Assembly: GCF_900196725.1 (NCBI RefSeq)
Contig: NZ_FZMP01000174.1
Location: 1-37,000, forward strand
Origin: Candidatus Methanoperedens nitratireducens
GTDB taxonomy: Archaea; Halobacteriota; Methanosarcinia; Methanosarcinales; Methanoperedenaceae
DNA length: 37,000 nt
Direction: 5' to 3'
Under the pieces are notes generated by a model. That model was not told where the DNA came from, ran no database searches, and saw only the letters and a list, made by a program, of their open reading frames with translations. Positions 1-7,684 of the stretch are shown here, in pieces. How positions within the stretch are numbered: position 1 is the stretch's first letter; the number at the start of each line of letters is the position of its first letter. The position numbers and the translations under genes are program-made.

Positions 1-297
1 CCTATAAGCAGGGGTAAAGTTGGGTAAATCATAGATGACCGCTTTACGTTGACCTTCTATCCAGACCCCTGATAAGCTCAAAAGCTGCAACACCCTTATC
101 AGGGCAGTAAAAGCACCTGCAATGAAAATATACAACCAGTTTCTCATCAGGAATCTGTTATCCAGGAAAACCCTGGCTTTTAATACATTCATATCAACCC
201 GCTTCCAGACCAGCCATATTTTCAAAACAAAATATAAACCTGCAAATGCAACGATAACTGAACATATCACTAATATGACATCTACTATTCTGTCCAT
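1..297 (-). CDS. Hypothetical integral membrane protein, cut by the window edge
   Basis: An open frame on the minus strand begins with ATG at 297 and runs 99 codons to the left edge without a stop, so the C-terminus is missing. The protein begins MDRIVDVILVICSVIVAFAG. It has two clear hydrophobic segments, about residues 6-28 and 53-73, joined by a basic, soluble loop (KIWLVWKR...RVFLDNRF). This looks like a small archaeal multi-pass membrane protein. I do not recognise the family. It is transcribed away from thi4, so the roughly 100 bp between them should hold divergent promoters. A plus-strand frame across 122-361 is less convincing: it lacks a ribosome-binding site and its product is not protein-like. 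Confidence 0.6.
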   Translation of the reverse strand, partial: MDRIVDVILVICSVIVAFAGLYFVLKIWLVWKRVDMNVLKARVFLDNRFLMRNWLYIFIAGAFTALIRVLQLLSLSGVWIEGQRKAVIYDLPNFTPAYR

Positions 298-370
298 GCT
301 AGTGCAATATAATCGTTCTATTAAATATTTTACTCATTTTAGTTTCACGAAAAGTTTATAGTGAGCCGAA

Positions 371-388
371 ACCCTATTAATGTAGGGT
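371..388 (+). promoter_or_regulatory. Hairpin covering the thi4 ribosome-binding site
   Basis: A perfect 6-bp inverted repeat, ACCCTA-TTAATG-TAGGGT, lies just upstream of the thi4 ATG at 395. Its right arm contains the purine-rich ribosome-binding sequence (GGGTGA). An A/T-rich TATA-like stretch (AAAAGTTTATA) lies about 10-20 bp further up. The repeat could be a transcription-factor operator or an RNA stem that hides the ribosome-binding site. Which one cannot be told from sequence alone. Confidence 0.4.
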
Positions 389-394
389 GAAACT

Positions 395-1222
395 ATGACA
401 AATATCAATGAGATACAGGTCACAAAAACGATAGTTAATGAATTCCTTGATGATTTTATACAGAATATTCTTGACAGTGATGTAGTCGTTGTGGGCTCAG
501 GACCATGCGGAGTTGCAGCGGCAAAGTACGCAGCAGAGCTCGGACATAAGACCGTGATGATAGAAAGGAACATCTACGGCGGTGGAGGTATGTGGCAGGG
601 TGGCTATCTTATGCCCAAAAATACTGTCGCTGCTCCTGCCAACAAGATACTGCAAGAGTGCGGCGTAAATCTCAAGGATGCTGGAAATGGGCTTTATGTT
701 TGCGATTCTTTTGAGATGGTCTCAAAGATGCTTGCAAGCGCATGTGATGCAGGTGTTAAATTGCTTAACTCTACGAACGTGGAAGATATAATACTCAAGG
801 AAGACCATGTTGAAGGCGTGGTTATCCAGTGGTATCCGGTACAACAAATGCCCAAGTTCATTACATGCATGGACCCGATAGCGATAAGGTCAAAGGTCGT
901 AATAGATGCCACAGGACACGATTCATTCCTTGTAAAACGCCTGGTCGATCAAAGGGATATTATCGGTGTTAAAAAACCAATTCCGGGATGCGGCTCTCTC
1001 TGGGTCGATGAGGCAGAGAAACAGACCGTGGAACTTACACATGAGATATATCCCGGTCTGATCGTGGCAGGAATGTCTGCTACCTCAACATACGGCGCGC
1101 CGCGCATGGGACCTATCTTCGGCGGCATGCTCCTTGCAGGAAAGAAAGCGGCTGAGCTTGCACATGAGAAGATTATGGGAATAAAAGTGGAGAACGTGGG
1201 CAAATTGAGAGTTCCTGCTTAA
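395..1222 (+). CDS. thi4: Thi4-family ADP-thiazole synthase (thiamine biosynthesis)
   Basis: This 275-residue protein makes the thiazole half of thiamine from NAD, glycine and a sulfur source. It has an N-terminal dinucleotide-binding motif (VVVGSGPCGVAAAKYA, residues 31-46), the glycine-rich YGGGGMWQGG segment (61-70), the ATGHD block (172-176) and the C-terminal GAPRMGPIFGGMLLAGKKAA block (234-253) typical of Thi4/MJ0601 proteins. Cys158 lies in TCMDP. By alignment from memory with yeast and plant Thi4 (SCMDP) this is the sulfur-donor cysteine of the single-turnover enzymes. Many anaerobic archaeal homologues have histidine there and use free sulfide. Length is normal. The ATG follows GGGTGA at good spacing. 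Function call is strong; the sulfur mechanism is inference. Confidence 0.93.
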   Translation: MTNINEIQVTKTIVNEFLDDFIQNILDSDVVVVGSGPCGVAAAKYAAELGHKTVMIERNIYGGGGMWQGGYLMPKNTVAAPANKILQECGVNLKDAGNGLYVCDSFEMVSKMLASACDAGVKLLNSTNVEDIILKEDHVEGVVIQWYPVQQMPKFITCMDPIAIRSKVVIDATGHDSFLVKRLVDQRDIIGVKKPIPGCGSLWVDEAEKQTVELTHEIYPGLIVAGMSATSTYGAPRMGPIFGGMLLAGKKAAELAHEKIMGIKVENVGKLRVPA

Positions 1223-1294
1223 CCCAATTTTTTAATTTTATTCCATCCATATCTTTTTATAGTATTGGAATAACGTTCTTAGTGGAGGTCAACA

Positions 1295-1522
1295 ATGCAA
1301 GGAATGATGGACGGTTATAGCATGGGCGCTGGCTGGTGGATACTTGGGTTGGTTTTCTGGATACTGGTAATCATCGGGCTTGTGTTGCTCATTAAATATC
1401 TCTGGGAAGGCGGCGCAGCAAAGAGGGAGCCGGAGTCTGCTCTTGAACTCCTGAAGAAAAGGTATGCAAGAGGAGAGATAAGTAAAGAAGAGTTTGAAGA
1501 GAAAAAGAAAGACCTGCTATGA
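1295..1522 (+). CDS. Small membrane protein with C-terminal SHOCT domain
   Basis: This 75-residue protein starts after a good ribosome-binding site (GGAGGT, 8 bases before ATG). Residues 12-37 form one hydrophobic helix (WWILGLVFWILVIIGLVLLI). The C-terminal 30 residues (ALELLKKRYARGEISKEEFE, then EKKKDLL) match the SHOCT short C-terminal domain, which is common on small bacterial and archaeal membrane proteins and is thought to mediate oligomerisation. A methionine- and glycine-rich start (MQGMMDGYSMGAG) precedes the helix. A TATA-like TTTTTATAG lies about 40 bp upstream, so it is probably transcribed alone. The biological role is unknown. Confidence 0.85.
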   Translation: MQGMMDGYSMGAGWWILGLVFWILVIIGLVLLIKYLWEGGAAKREPESALELLKKRYARGEISKEEFEEKKKDLL

Positions 1523-1589
1523 AAAACCAGATAAAACGACCTCGCAGGATATTTCTTAAAACTTTGAAATAATACTTTCACACTGCGAC

Positions 1590-1600
1590 CAAAGTATATT
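1590..1600 (+). promoter_or_regulatory. TATA-like promoter of the RecJ-like gene
   Basis: The A/T-rich element GTATATTTAAC lies about 25-35 bp upstream of both candidate starts (GTG 1622, ATG 1628). That spacing fits an archaeal TATA box driving a leaderless or almost leaderless transcript, and no Shine-Dalgarno sequence is visible. Confidence 0.45.
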
Positions 1601-1627
1601 TAACCAAACAAAACCACGCAAGTGATT

Positions 1628-2995
1628 ATGACACTTCAATCAAGCGCAGAGCAGTGTGCCGCGTATATTAAAAAGCATACCTCTGCTCTCGTTGTGTCAC
1701 ATATCGATGCTGACGGTCTTACATCGGCAGCCATCATGGGAAAAGCTCTGGGAAGAGCAGGCGTTGAGTACAAGACACGTTTTGTCAAGCAGCTTGACCA
1801 GAAATCACTTACTGAGATAGCAGATCTGAATCCCGAGCTTGTGATATTCACTGACCTCGGAAGCGGGATGCTGGAAGCGATAAGCTCATTAAAGCTCAAT
1901 GCGGTCATTTCAGACCACCACCAGCCAAAGGGCACACATGAATATCACCTTAACCCGCACCTTTTCGGCATAAACGGCGCCACCGAAATAAGCGGGTCAG
2001 GCATCACATATTTTCTGGCTTCTGCGATGGGCGATAATGAAGACCTTGCCAGTCTTGCCATCGTGGGCGCTGTAGGGGATTTGCAGCATGTAAAGCACGG
2101 GCAGCTGGTCGGGACTAACAGGTCTATACTCGAAGAGGGGGTCAGGAAAGGAGTCCTGTGCTATGAGAAAGACCTGCTGCTGTTCGGCAAGCAGACGCGA
2201 CCGATCTTCAAGCTGCTGCAATACTCTTCCGACCCCTATCTGCCGGGTATAACGGGCAGCGAGGATGCCAGTATAGAGTTCCTGAAACGGATCGGCATAC
2301 GCCAGCATGGAGAGAAATGGAGGCGGTGGATCGACCTTGAGCCGTCCGAGAAGCAGCAGATAGTCTCAGCCCTCATACAGCTCTGCCTTAATTCAGGGGG
2401 CCACGCCTGCGATATCCAGCGCCTGGTGGGCGAGGTCTATACGCTATTACCGGAGCGCGAAGGCACAGAAGTAAGGGACGCCTCGGAATACTCCACTCTG
2501 CTCAATGCCACGGCACGCTACGACCACGCCGATATAGGGCTTGGGGTTTGTATGGGCGACCGTGGCAGGAGCTTTGAGGAGGCATGCACCCTGCTGAATG
2601 ACCACCGGAAGAATCTTGTTGAAGGGCTGACCCTGGTGAAAGAGATAGGGCTTGTCAAGATGGAAAATTTACAGTATTTTGATTCGGGGAATAAGATACG
2701 TGAAACCATCGTGGGTATAGTGGCTGGTATGTGCTCATCATTCGTTAATAACAAGGAGTTTCCCATAATCGCGTTCGCTGATGCTGACGGCGGAGTGAAG
2801 GTCTCATCGCGGGGGAACTACGACCTCGTAAGGAAAGGTCTTAACCTTGGCGCGGCGATAGGCGAGGCTGCAAAGGCTGTAGGCGGTACGGGGGGCGGGC
2901 ATGATATTGCGGCAGGGGCTTTTATACCGAGGGAGGCGAAGGAGGAGTTTTTGAGAGTGCTGGACAGGGTGATAGGGGGGCAGGTGAGGAGATAA
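1628..2995 (+). CDS. Archaeal RecJ-like DHH/DHHA1 phosphoesterase
   Basis: A DHH-superfamily protein of about 455 residues. Counting from the GTG at 1622, it shows motif I (VSHIDADGLTSAA, residues 25-37), an Asp-containing block (VIFTDLGSG, 74-82), the name-giving DHH (ISDHH, 96-100) and a C-terminal DHHA1-type glycine-rich block (GGTGGGHDIAAGAFIP). These are the metal-binding residues of RecJ-like nucleases. Archaeal members include the GINS-associated nuclease (GAN) and other RecJ homologues that act in replication, repair or RNA decay; which one this is cannot be decided here. ATG 1628 is preferred because translation from 1622 only adds Met-Ile. The 3' end is slightly more G-rich than the start, but the frame is intact. 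Confidence 0.9.
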   Translation: MTLQSSAEQCAAYIKKHTSALVVSHIDADGLTSAAIMGKALGRAGVEYKTRFVKQLDQKSLTEIADLNPELVIFTDLGSGMLEAISSLKLNAVISDHHQPKGTHEYHLNPHLFGINGATEISGSGITYFLASAMGDNEDLASLAIVGAVGDLQHVKHGQLVGTNRSILEEGVRKGVLCYEKDLLLFGKQTRPIFKLLQYSSDPYLPGITGSEDASIEFLKRIGIRQHGEKWRRWIDLEPSEKQQIVSALIQLCLNSGGHACDIQRLVGEVYTLLPEREGTEVRDASEYSTLLNATARYDHADIGLGVCMGDRGRSFEEACTLLNDHRKNLVEGLTLVKEIGLVKMENLQYFDSGNKIRETIVGIVAGMCSSFVNNKEFPIIAFADADGGVKVSSRGNYDLVRKGLNLGAAIGEAAKAVGGTGGGHDIAAGAFIPREAKEEFLRVLDRVIGGQVRR

Positions 2996-3070
2996 GGCTT
3001 GATGGTGTTAACTTAAGGTCATTATTGAACAACCTTTCTGAGTTTTGTCAGAGAGATAAGCTATATAAAA

Positions 3071-3150
3071 CACCGCAAAGAGCGCAAATAACGCTAAGAA
3101 CGCAAAGGACTGCAATAGAAACTCTTTGCGAACTTGCGTTCTTTACGGTG
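3071..3150. repeat. 80-bp imperfect inverted repeat (CACCGCAAAG type)
   Basis: The left end reads CACCGCAAAGAGCGCAAA. The right end read backwards reads CACCGTAAAGAACGCAAG. The interior repeats the words CGCAAAG and AACGCAAA. The unit therefore folds into a long imperfect stem. Similar CACCGC...GCGGTG ends bound a second, shorter element at 4695-4746, which suggests a dispersed non-coding repeat family of REP or MITE type. Confidence 0.6.
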
Positions 3151-3266
3151 AGCGCCCATGGTTGCCTGATATGCTGCCCAACATTAATATTATGTTAACA
3201 GCATCCGCATACGCAACCGAAAGATATATTACTGAGAGAATTAAAAGTCTACTATAGGGGTAATTA

Positions 3267-3296
3267 CAGCACGATACAAAAAATTTACTCGTGCTG
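3267..3296 (+). promoter_or_regulatory. Inverted repeat upstream of the EB_dh-like heme protein
   Basis: Perfect 8-bp arms CAGCACGA and TCGTGCTG are separated by 14 A/T-rich bases and end 25 bp before the ATG at 3322. A purine-rich ribosome-binding site (GAAGGGG) follows. The repeat could be an operator or a leader hairpin. Confidence 0.45.
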
Positions 3297-3321
3297 CAAT
3301 AATTTCTTAGAAGGGGTCGAT

Positions 3322-4443
3322 ATGAAAAGAGTTAATAGAAGAGTTACTACAATAGCTAATAAATTCTTAATACTAGGATTTATAGCGTTATTGTCATTTA
3401 GTATAGGAGTGGGAGCAGCTGAGACGCTTACATCTGTAAATGTGTCAACAGCACCAGTCATTGATGGCATACCGGAATCAATATGGGACCAGGCAAATCC
3501 GATATCAATTAATGTATCTGGCGGATTTAACAATTCATCTACGACAGTCATATTGAAGAGTATTTATACAAATGATTCCGTATATTTCCTGGCGCAGTGG
3601 GCAGATCCAACACAGAGTCTCAGGCGTGAGCCCTGGGTTAAACAGCCAAACGGCTCATGGATACAACTTAAGGATCCGAACGATACGGGCGGGGATAATA
3701 ACCAATACTATGAAGATAAGTTTGCCCAGATATGGAACATAAACACATCTGCATTCGAGGCTTCAGGTTGTTTTGCCCTGTGCCATGCAGGAGAAGCGGG
3801 AAAACCATACGGTAACAAATATACTCCAAATACCAGTGAAACTGCAGATCTCTGGCACATGAAAATCGTGCGGACAAACCCGACCGGGTATATAGATGAC
3901 CAATACGTGGACTCAACGAGATATAACGTGACAAGCGCTCCTGAAGCTGGAAGGAAAAGCGATCCGGGACTTGTGCCTTACTACACCAATGGTCTAAATG
4001 CATCAACGAAAACGCCTAATTTCACCTCGGCAGATCAGCCAGCCCAGATAAATAAAACATACTGGATACTTGACGACCTGAAACAGCCCTTCAATGATAC
4101 CTACGCAGCCAACGATGAGATTGCAGCTATTATCGCAAGACCGCCTACAGACGATAGGGCAGATATCCGGGGCAAGGCAGTTTATACGGACGGCAACTGG
4201 ACGATGGAATACGGCAGAAAACTCACTACAGGCAGCCAGTATGATGTCCAGTTCTCAGACCTGCAAAAGGAATATACCTTCGGTACAGCTATCTTCGATA
4301 ATGCGCAGGTAAGACACAGCTATGCGAGCGGAGTAAGCAAGCTTGTTTTCACCGAAGCTACAACACCGGCAGCGACAACCGTTGCGCCGACACCGACAGA
4401 GGCGCCTGGCGTAACTGTAACTGTATCACAACCATATCCATAA
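3322..4443 (+). CDS. Secreted ethylbenzene-dehydrogenase-type (EB_dh) heme-binding protein
   Basis: A 373-residue exported protein. Residues 1-32 form a Sec signal peptide (basic start, then FLILGFIALLSFSIGVGAAE). The mature part starts like EB_dh/cytochrome c-552-type heme domains (APVIDGIPESIWDQANPI) and contains the typical strand VYFLAQWADP and the segment DLWHMKI. EB_dh domains are the heme-b gamma subunits of ethylbenzene and DMSO-reductase-family dehydrogenases, or stand-alone electron carriers. Unusually for a plain heme-b protein there is a C-FAL-C-H motif (C150, C154, H155), a CX3CH variant of the c-type heme site. The tail is Thr/Pro-rich (about 350-373) without a membrane anchor. 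No molybdopterin catalytic subunit is nearby, so an electron-carrier role is inferred. Confidence 0.8.
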   Translation: MKRVNRRVTTIANKFLILGFIALLSFSIGVGAAETLTSVNVSTAPVIDGIPESIWDQANPISINVSGGFNNSSTTVILKSIYTNDSVYFLAQWADPTQSLRREPWVKQPNGSWIQLKDPNDTGGDNNQYYEDKFAQIWNINTSAFEASGCFALCHAGEAGKPYGNKYTPNTSETADLWHMKIVRTNPTGYIDDQYVDSTRYNVTSAPEAGRKSDPGLVPYYTNGLNASTKTPNFTSADQPAQINKTYWILDDLKQPFNDTYAANDEIAAIIARPPTDDRADIRGKAVYTDGNWTMEYGRKLTTGSQYDVQFSDLQKEYTFGTAIFDNAQVRHSYASGVSKLVFTEATTPAATTVAPTPTEAPGVTVTVSQPYP

Positions 4444-4508
4444 AAACTGCAACTGCAAAGTATCAGCATATCAACTGCAACCATATTGCCGATAAGAACA
4501 ATTAGTTT

Positions 4509-4540
4509 AAAGGGCGAATGTAAGTTCGTCCTTTTTTATT
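4509..4540 (+). terminator. Hairpin and T-tract terminator after the EB_dh-like gene
   Basis: AAAGGGCGAA pairs with TTCGTCCTTT around a 6-base loop with one wobble pair, and the stem runs into a T-rich tract. It lies about 65 bp after the stop codon at 4443. Confidence 0.6.
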
Positions 4541-4694
4541 TTATATCAAGCTATCTGAGTATGAATATATTTACTTAATTGAGTTCACAGGCACAAGCTG
4601 CCCTGCTTTTCTATATCATATCAACGCCAGAATCAGCAATGTCGTTATTGATTCGTGTTAGTTTCCAGCTACCTGTTAGGGAAGATGAGGCTCT

Positions 4695-4746
4695 CACCGC
4701 GAAAAACATAAAGTTGGCAAAGATTATCTCTCTACACTTTGCGGTG
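4695..4746. repeat. Shorter CACCGC/GCGGTG inverted-repeat element
   Basis: The element starts CACCGCGAAA and ends CTTTGCGGTG, so its termini are inverted copies of each other (CACCGCRAA). They match the ends of the 80-bp element at 3071-3150. The interior differs. Confidence 0.45.
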
Positions 4747-4763
4747 TTTTGTAACAGGTTCAG

Positions 4764-4797
4764 CTAATCCTCCGAGGTTAGCGGACGTTAGGATTAG
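4764..4797 (+). promoter_or_regulatory. Inverted repeat abutting the amt promoter
   Basis: Perfect 8-bp arms CTAATCCT and AGGATTAG are separated by 18 bases, and a TATA-like element begins 5 bp later. This is a plausible operator. It is not the GGAA-N6-TTCC consensus of the archaeal nitrogen regulator NrpR. Confidence 0.45.
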
Positions 4798-4848
4798 TTA
4801 AACTTATATAATAGTTACCTAACAGTAGGTATCCGTGTACCTTCAGAG

Positions 4849-6171
4849 GTGGCAAAATTGGATACGAAAATATCTATAAAATATTTTAAATATATTTTTC
4901 TCGCAGCGATTCTTCTTTCAGCATCAGCAAGTGCCGTGTACGCGGCAGAGGCACCGCAGATAGATAAAGCCGATACTGCCTGGGTTCTTGCAAGTACCGC
5001 GCTCGTCATGATCATGATCCCCGGCCTGGGCATGTTCTACGGCGGCATGGTGCGGAAGAAAAATGCTCTCTCGACCATGATACTGAGCTTTGCTATCCTG
5101 GCGCTGATAAGCGTTCAGTGGGTGCTTTTTGGCTACAGCCTTGCCTTCGGGCATGATATAGGAGGCGTGATTGGAGATCTCCGCTGGGTTGGGCTCAGCG
5201 GCGTAGGTCAGCAGCCGGATGCTGACTACGCAGCCACCATCCCGGCGTTAGCGTTCATGATATTCCAGGCGATGTTTGCCATAATCGCGGTCGCGCTCAT
5301 CACGGGTGCTTTCGTTGAGCGCATAAAGTTCAGCGCTGTCCTCATATTCTCTCTGCTCTGGGCAACTCTTGTATACGACCCCATAGCTCACTGGGTATGG
5401 GGCACAGGTGGATGGCTTCGCAACATGGGTGTACTTGATTTCGCGGGCGGCGCAGTCGTGCACATAAGTGCCGGAGTATCGGCACTTGCAGTCGCTCTGG
5501 TAATAGGCGCCCGCAAGGGGTTCGGGAAACATCCCATGGAGCCGCATAACATACCTATAACTGTCCTGGGCGCAGCACTCCTCTGGTTCGGCTGGTTCGG
5601 ATTCAATGCGGGGAGCGCCATCACAAGCGGCGGGCTTGCTGCAAACGCATTCGTAGTAACGAATACTGCCGGGGGCACGGCTGCACTTGTATGGATACTG
5701 CTGAGCTGGTATTACAAAAAACCGAGCGCCCTGGGCATAGCCACTGGAGCAGTGGTCGGTCTGGCAGCAGTTACGCCAGCCTCCGGCTTCGTCACACCTA
5801 TGGCAGCGGTAGTGATAGGTGCTGTAGCCGCGGTAATCTGCTATTATGCAATGCTCTTCCGCATGAAGCGCAACGTAGATGAGTCACTCGATGTCTGGGC
5901 ATGCCACGGTATAGGCGGGACATGGGGGATCATTGCAGCAGGCATATTCGCAACCGTTTTAGTAAACCCGGCAGGCTCAGGACTGGTAGATGGTAATGCA
6001 GGGCAGGTCGTAACACAGTTGATAGCAGTCGTAGCTACTTCGGTATATGCTTTCGTGGTGACTTTTGTTCTTGCCAAGATCATTGATGCAACAATGGGAC
6101 TGCGTGTCAGGGATGATGAGGAAGCAGTAGGACTCGACCTTTCACAGCATGCAGAGAGGGCTTATTCATAA
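4849..6171 (+). CDS. amt: Ammonium transporter (Amt/MEP/Rh family)
   Basis: A 440-residue polytopic membrane protein that conducts ammonium across the cytoplasmic membrane. An N-terminal hydrophobic segment ending SASAVYAAEAP looks like a cleavable signal peptide, followed by about eleven transmembrane helices. Family hallmarks are GLGMFYGGMVRKKN (59-72), GAFVERIKF (153-161), the first pore histidine in DFAGGAVVHISAGVSAL (H205) and the second in ACHGIGGTWG (H353). GTG 4849 lacks a good ribosome-binding site. TTG 4858 is preceded by GAGGTGG and may be the true start. The usual partner gene glnK is not next to it: a hairpin follows and then the CCA enzyme. Expression may depend on the inverted repeat upstream. 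Confidence 0.95.
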   Translation: MAKLDTKISIKYFKYIFLAAILLSASASAVYAAEAPQIDKADTAWVLASTALVMIMIPGLGMFYGGMVRKKNALSTMILSFAILALISVQWVLFGYSLAFGHDIGGVIGDLRWVGLSGVGQQPDADYAATIPALAFMIFQAMFAIIAVALITGAFVERIKFSAVLIFSLLWATLVYDPIAHWVWGTGGWLRNMGVLDFAGGAVVHISAGVSALAVALVIGARKGFGKHPMEPHNIPITVLGAALLWFGWFGFNAGSAITSGGLAANAFVVTNTAGGTAALVWILLSWYYKKPSALGIATGAVVGLAAVTPASGFVTPMAAVVIGAVAAVICYYAMLFRMKRNVDESLDVWACHGIGGTWGIIAAGIFATVLVNPAGSGLVDGNAGQVVTQLIAVVATSVYAFVVTFVLAKIIDATMGLRVRDDEEAVGLDLSQHAERAYS

Positions 6172-6194
6172 TGCCGGGATGTTTTCCTGGCATT
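6170..6194 (+). terminator. Hairpin at the amt stop codon
   Basis: AATGCCGGGA pairs with TTCCTGGCATT around a short loop, immediately at the amt stop. There is no T-tract behind it, so it may work as a weak terminator or as 3' end protection. Confidence 0.4.
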
Positions 6195-6327
6195 TAACAA
6201 CTGGCTGCCGGTAAAACGGAGACTATCCGCTAATTCAATGTATATTTCATAACTTAAAGAATTTCCCAACGAAAGCAATAAAATAATACTTTAAGATGTA
6301 GCATTTACATTAAGCTATTAGTTAACC

Positions 6328-7680
6328 ATGAAAAACATAGACAGAATTAGCACCTCAATCCTCTCCCGCATCAAACCCGGCGATGCAGAAAAGCAAAAGC
6401 TCCGGGCTCTCGCGCAGAGTATGATCTCCCGGATCAACGCTATCGGCAAAGCTGAGGGACTGAACATCAAAGGGGTACTTGTGGGCTCATCCGCGCGCGG
6501 CACATGGCTTGCGGGAGAACACGACCTTGATATTTTCATCATGTTCCCGGCAGATGCAACGCGGGAGTATCTGGAAGAAAAAGGGCTGTACGTTGCGCGC
6601 AAAATTGCCGAAGGGGCGCAGAGCTATGATGAGAGGTATGCCGAGCATCCCTACATCAACGCCATCTTCGATGGTTTTGAGGTTGACCTTGTCCCCGCCT
6701 TTGGCGTACAGAGCGCGGCTGAGATAAAATCCGCTGTGGATAGGACACCTTTCCATAACAGCTATGTCCTGTCCAGGATCAAGGGACTTGAGGATGAAGT
6801 TCTGCTGCTCAAACAGTTCATGAGAGGCATCGGGGTTTACGGCTCGGAATTGAAAACTCTCGGTTTTTCAGGGTATCTTGTAGAACTGCTGGTAATTAAT
6901 TACGGCTCGTTCGTGGAAGTCCTTAAAGCCGCATGCCAGTGGAAAACGGGTATGACCATTGACCTGGAAAAGCACGGCAGCGTCGTTCATAAAGACCCCC
7001 TAATCGCCGTTGACCCCACAGACCCTGCGCGCAATGTAGCGGCTGTGCTGTCCATTGATAACCTGAGCATTTTCATTGACAAAGCCTGCGAATTCCTGGA
7101 AGCTCCTTCTGAAAAGTTCTTCAGCGTGGCGGTTTATGAAACTCTTGATGATGAGGGTTTTAAGAGCACAATGGGCGCGAGGGGGACATCGCTGATAGCC
7201 GTGGAGTTTGAAGCCCCGGACGTAGTCGAGGATGTATTGTATCCGCAGCTTCATAAAATGGAAGAATCAATACACGAGGCGCTGGAAAGAAATGATTTTC
7301 GCGTATATAACAGCGGCGTATGGGCGGATGAAAAAGCCGTAGTATTGTTCGAACTTGAATCTTCAAAGCTTCCACAGGTCAAAAAACACGCAGGTCCGCA
7401 GGTATGGCTGGGCGAGCATGCCCGCGCATTCAAATCCAAATACAAGGACTCGGATACCTTTTCCAAAGTGTATATCAAGAACGGGAAGTATATGGTCGAG
7501 ATTCCAAGGAAATATAACGAGGCAAAGAAGCTCCTGGGGTCAGATGTCCCAAAATGCAGCCTTGGGAAACATGTAGCTTTAAGTATTAAAAAAGGGTATC
7601 ATATCCTGGAAAACGACGAAATATTAAATATCAGAGATGATGAGTTCAGAAGAGCTCTCAGGAGATTTTTCGAAAAATAG
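6328..7680 (+). CDS. cca: CCA-adding tRNA nucleotidyltransferase, archaeal class I
   Basis: A 450-residue protein that adds or repairs the 3' CCA end of tRNAs. The polymerase-beta-type head shows GSSARGTWLAGEHDLDIFI (residues 53-71) with metal-binding Asp66 and Asp68, and the third Asp in VDLVPAFG (D120). The all-helical middle and C-terminal tail (LGKHVALSIKKGYHIL) fit archaeal CCA enzymes, and the length is normal. It starts with ATG after an A/T-rich region without a clear Shine-Dalgarno sequence. The next gene begins only a few bases after the stop, so the two are probably co-transcribed. Confidence 0.95.
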   Translation: MKNIDRISTSILSRIKPGDAEKQKLRALAQSMISRINAIGKAEGLNIKGVLVGSSARGTWLAGEHDLDIFIMFPADATREYLEEKGLYVARKIAEGAQSYDERYAEHPYINAIFDGFEVDLVPAFGVQSAAEIKSAVDRTPFHNSYVLSRIKGLEDEVLLLKQFMRGIGVYGSELKTLGFSGYLVELLVINYGSFVEVLKAACQWKTGMTIDLEKHGSVVHKDPLIAVDPTDPARNVAAVLSIDNLSIFIDKACEFLEAPSEKFFSVAVYETLDDEGFKSTMGARGTSLIAVEFEAPDVVEDVLYPQLHKMEESIHEALERNDFRVYNSGVWADEKAVVLFELESSKLPQVKKHAGPQVWLGEHARAFKSKYKDSDTFSKVYIKNGKYMVEIPRKYNEAKKLLGSDVPKCSLGKHVALSIKKGYHILENDEILNIRDDEFRRALRRFFEK

Positions 7681-7684
7681 AACA

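Larger units (their letters stand above)
2996..3321. other. Intergenic region with inverted repeats, no gene seen
   Basis: This 326-bp gap contains no convincing coding frame. It holds an 80-bp imperfect inverted repeat (3071-3150) and a perfect 8-bp inverted repeat (3267-3296) just before the next gene, described separately. Confidence 0.6.
4541..4848. other. Intergenic region upstream of amt
   Basis: No convincing gene. A short frame at 4579-4767 has no ribosome-binding site or recognisable product. The stretch carries a CACCGC...GCGGTG repeat (4695-4746), an 8-bp inverted repeat (4764-4797) and a TATA-like element (ACTTATATAATAG, 4802-4814) that probably drives amt. Confidence 0.5.

Noticed and set aside
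122-361. Plus-strand 79-codon frame near the left edge
   Set aside because: The opposite strand encodes a continuous membrane protein over the same region with better composition.
3071-3150. CRISPR array
   Set aside because: The repeated words are short, irregularly spaced and arranged as an inverted repeat, with no spacer-repeat periodicity and no cas genes.
4579-4767. Possible 62-residue gene upstream of amt
   Set aside because: No ribosome-binding site or known domain, and it overlaps a non-coding inverted-repeat element.
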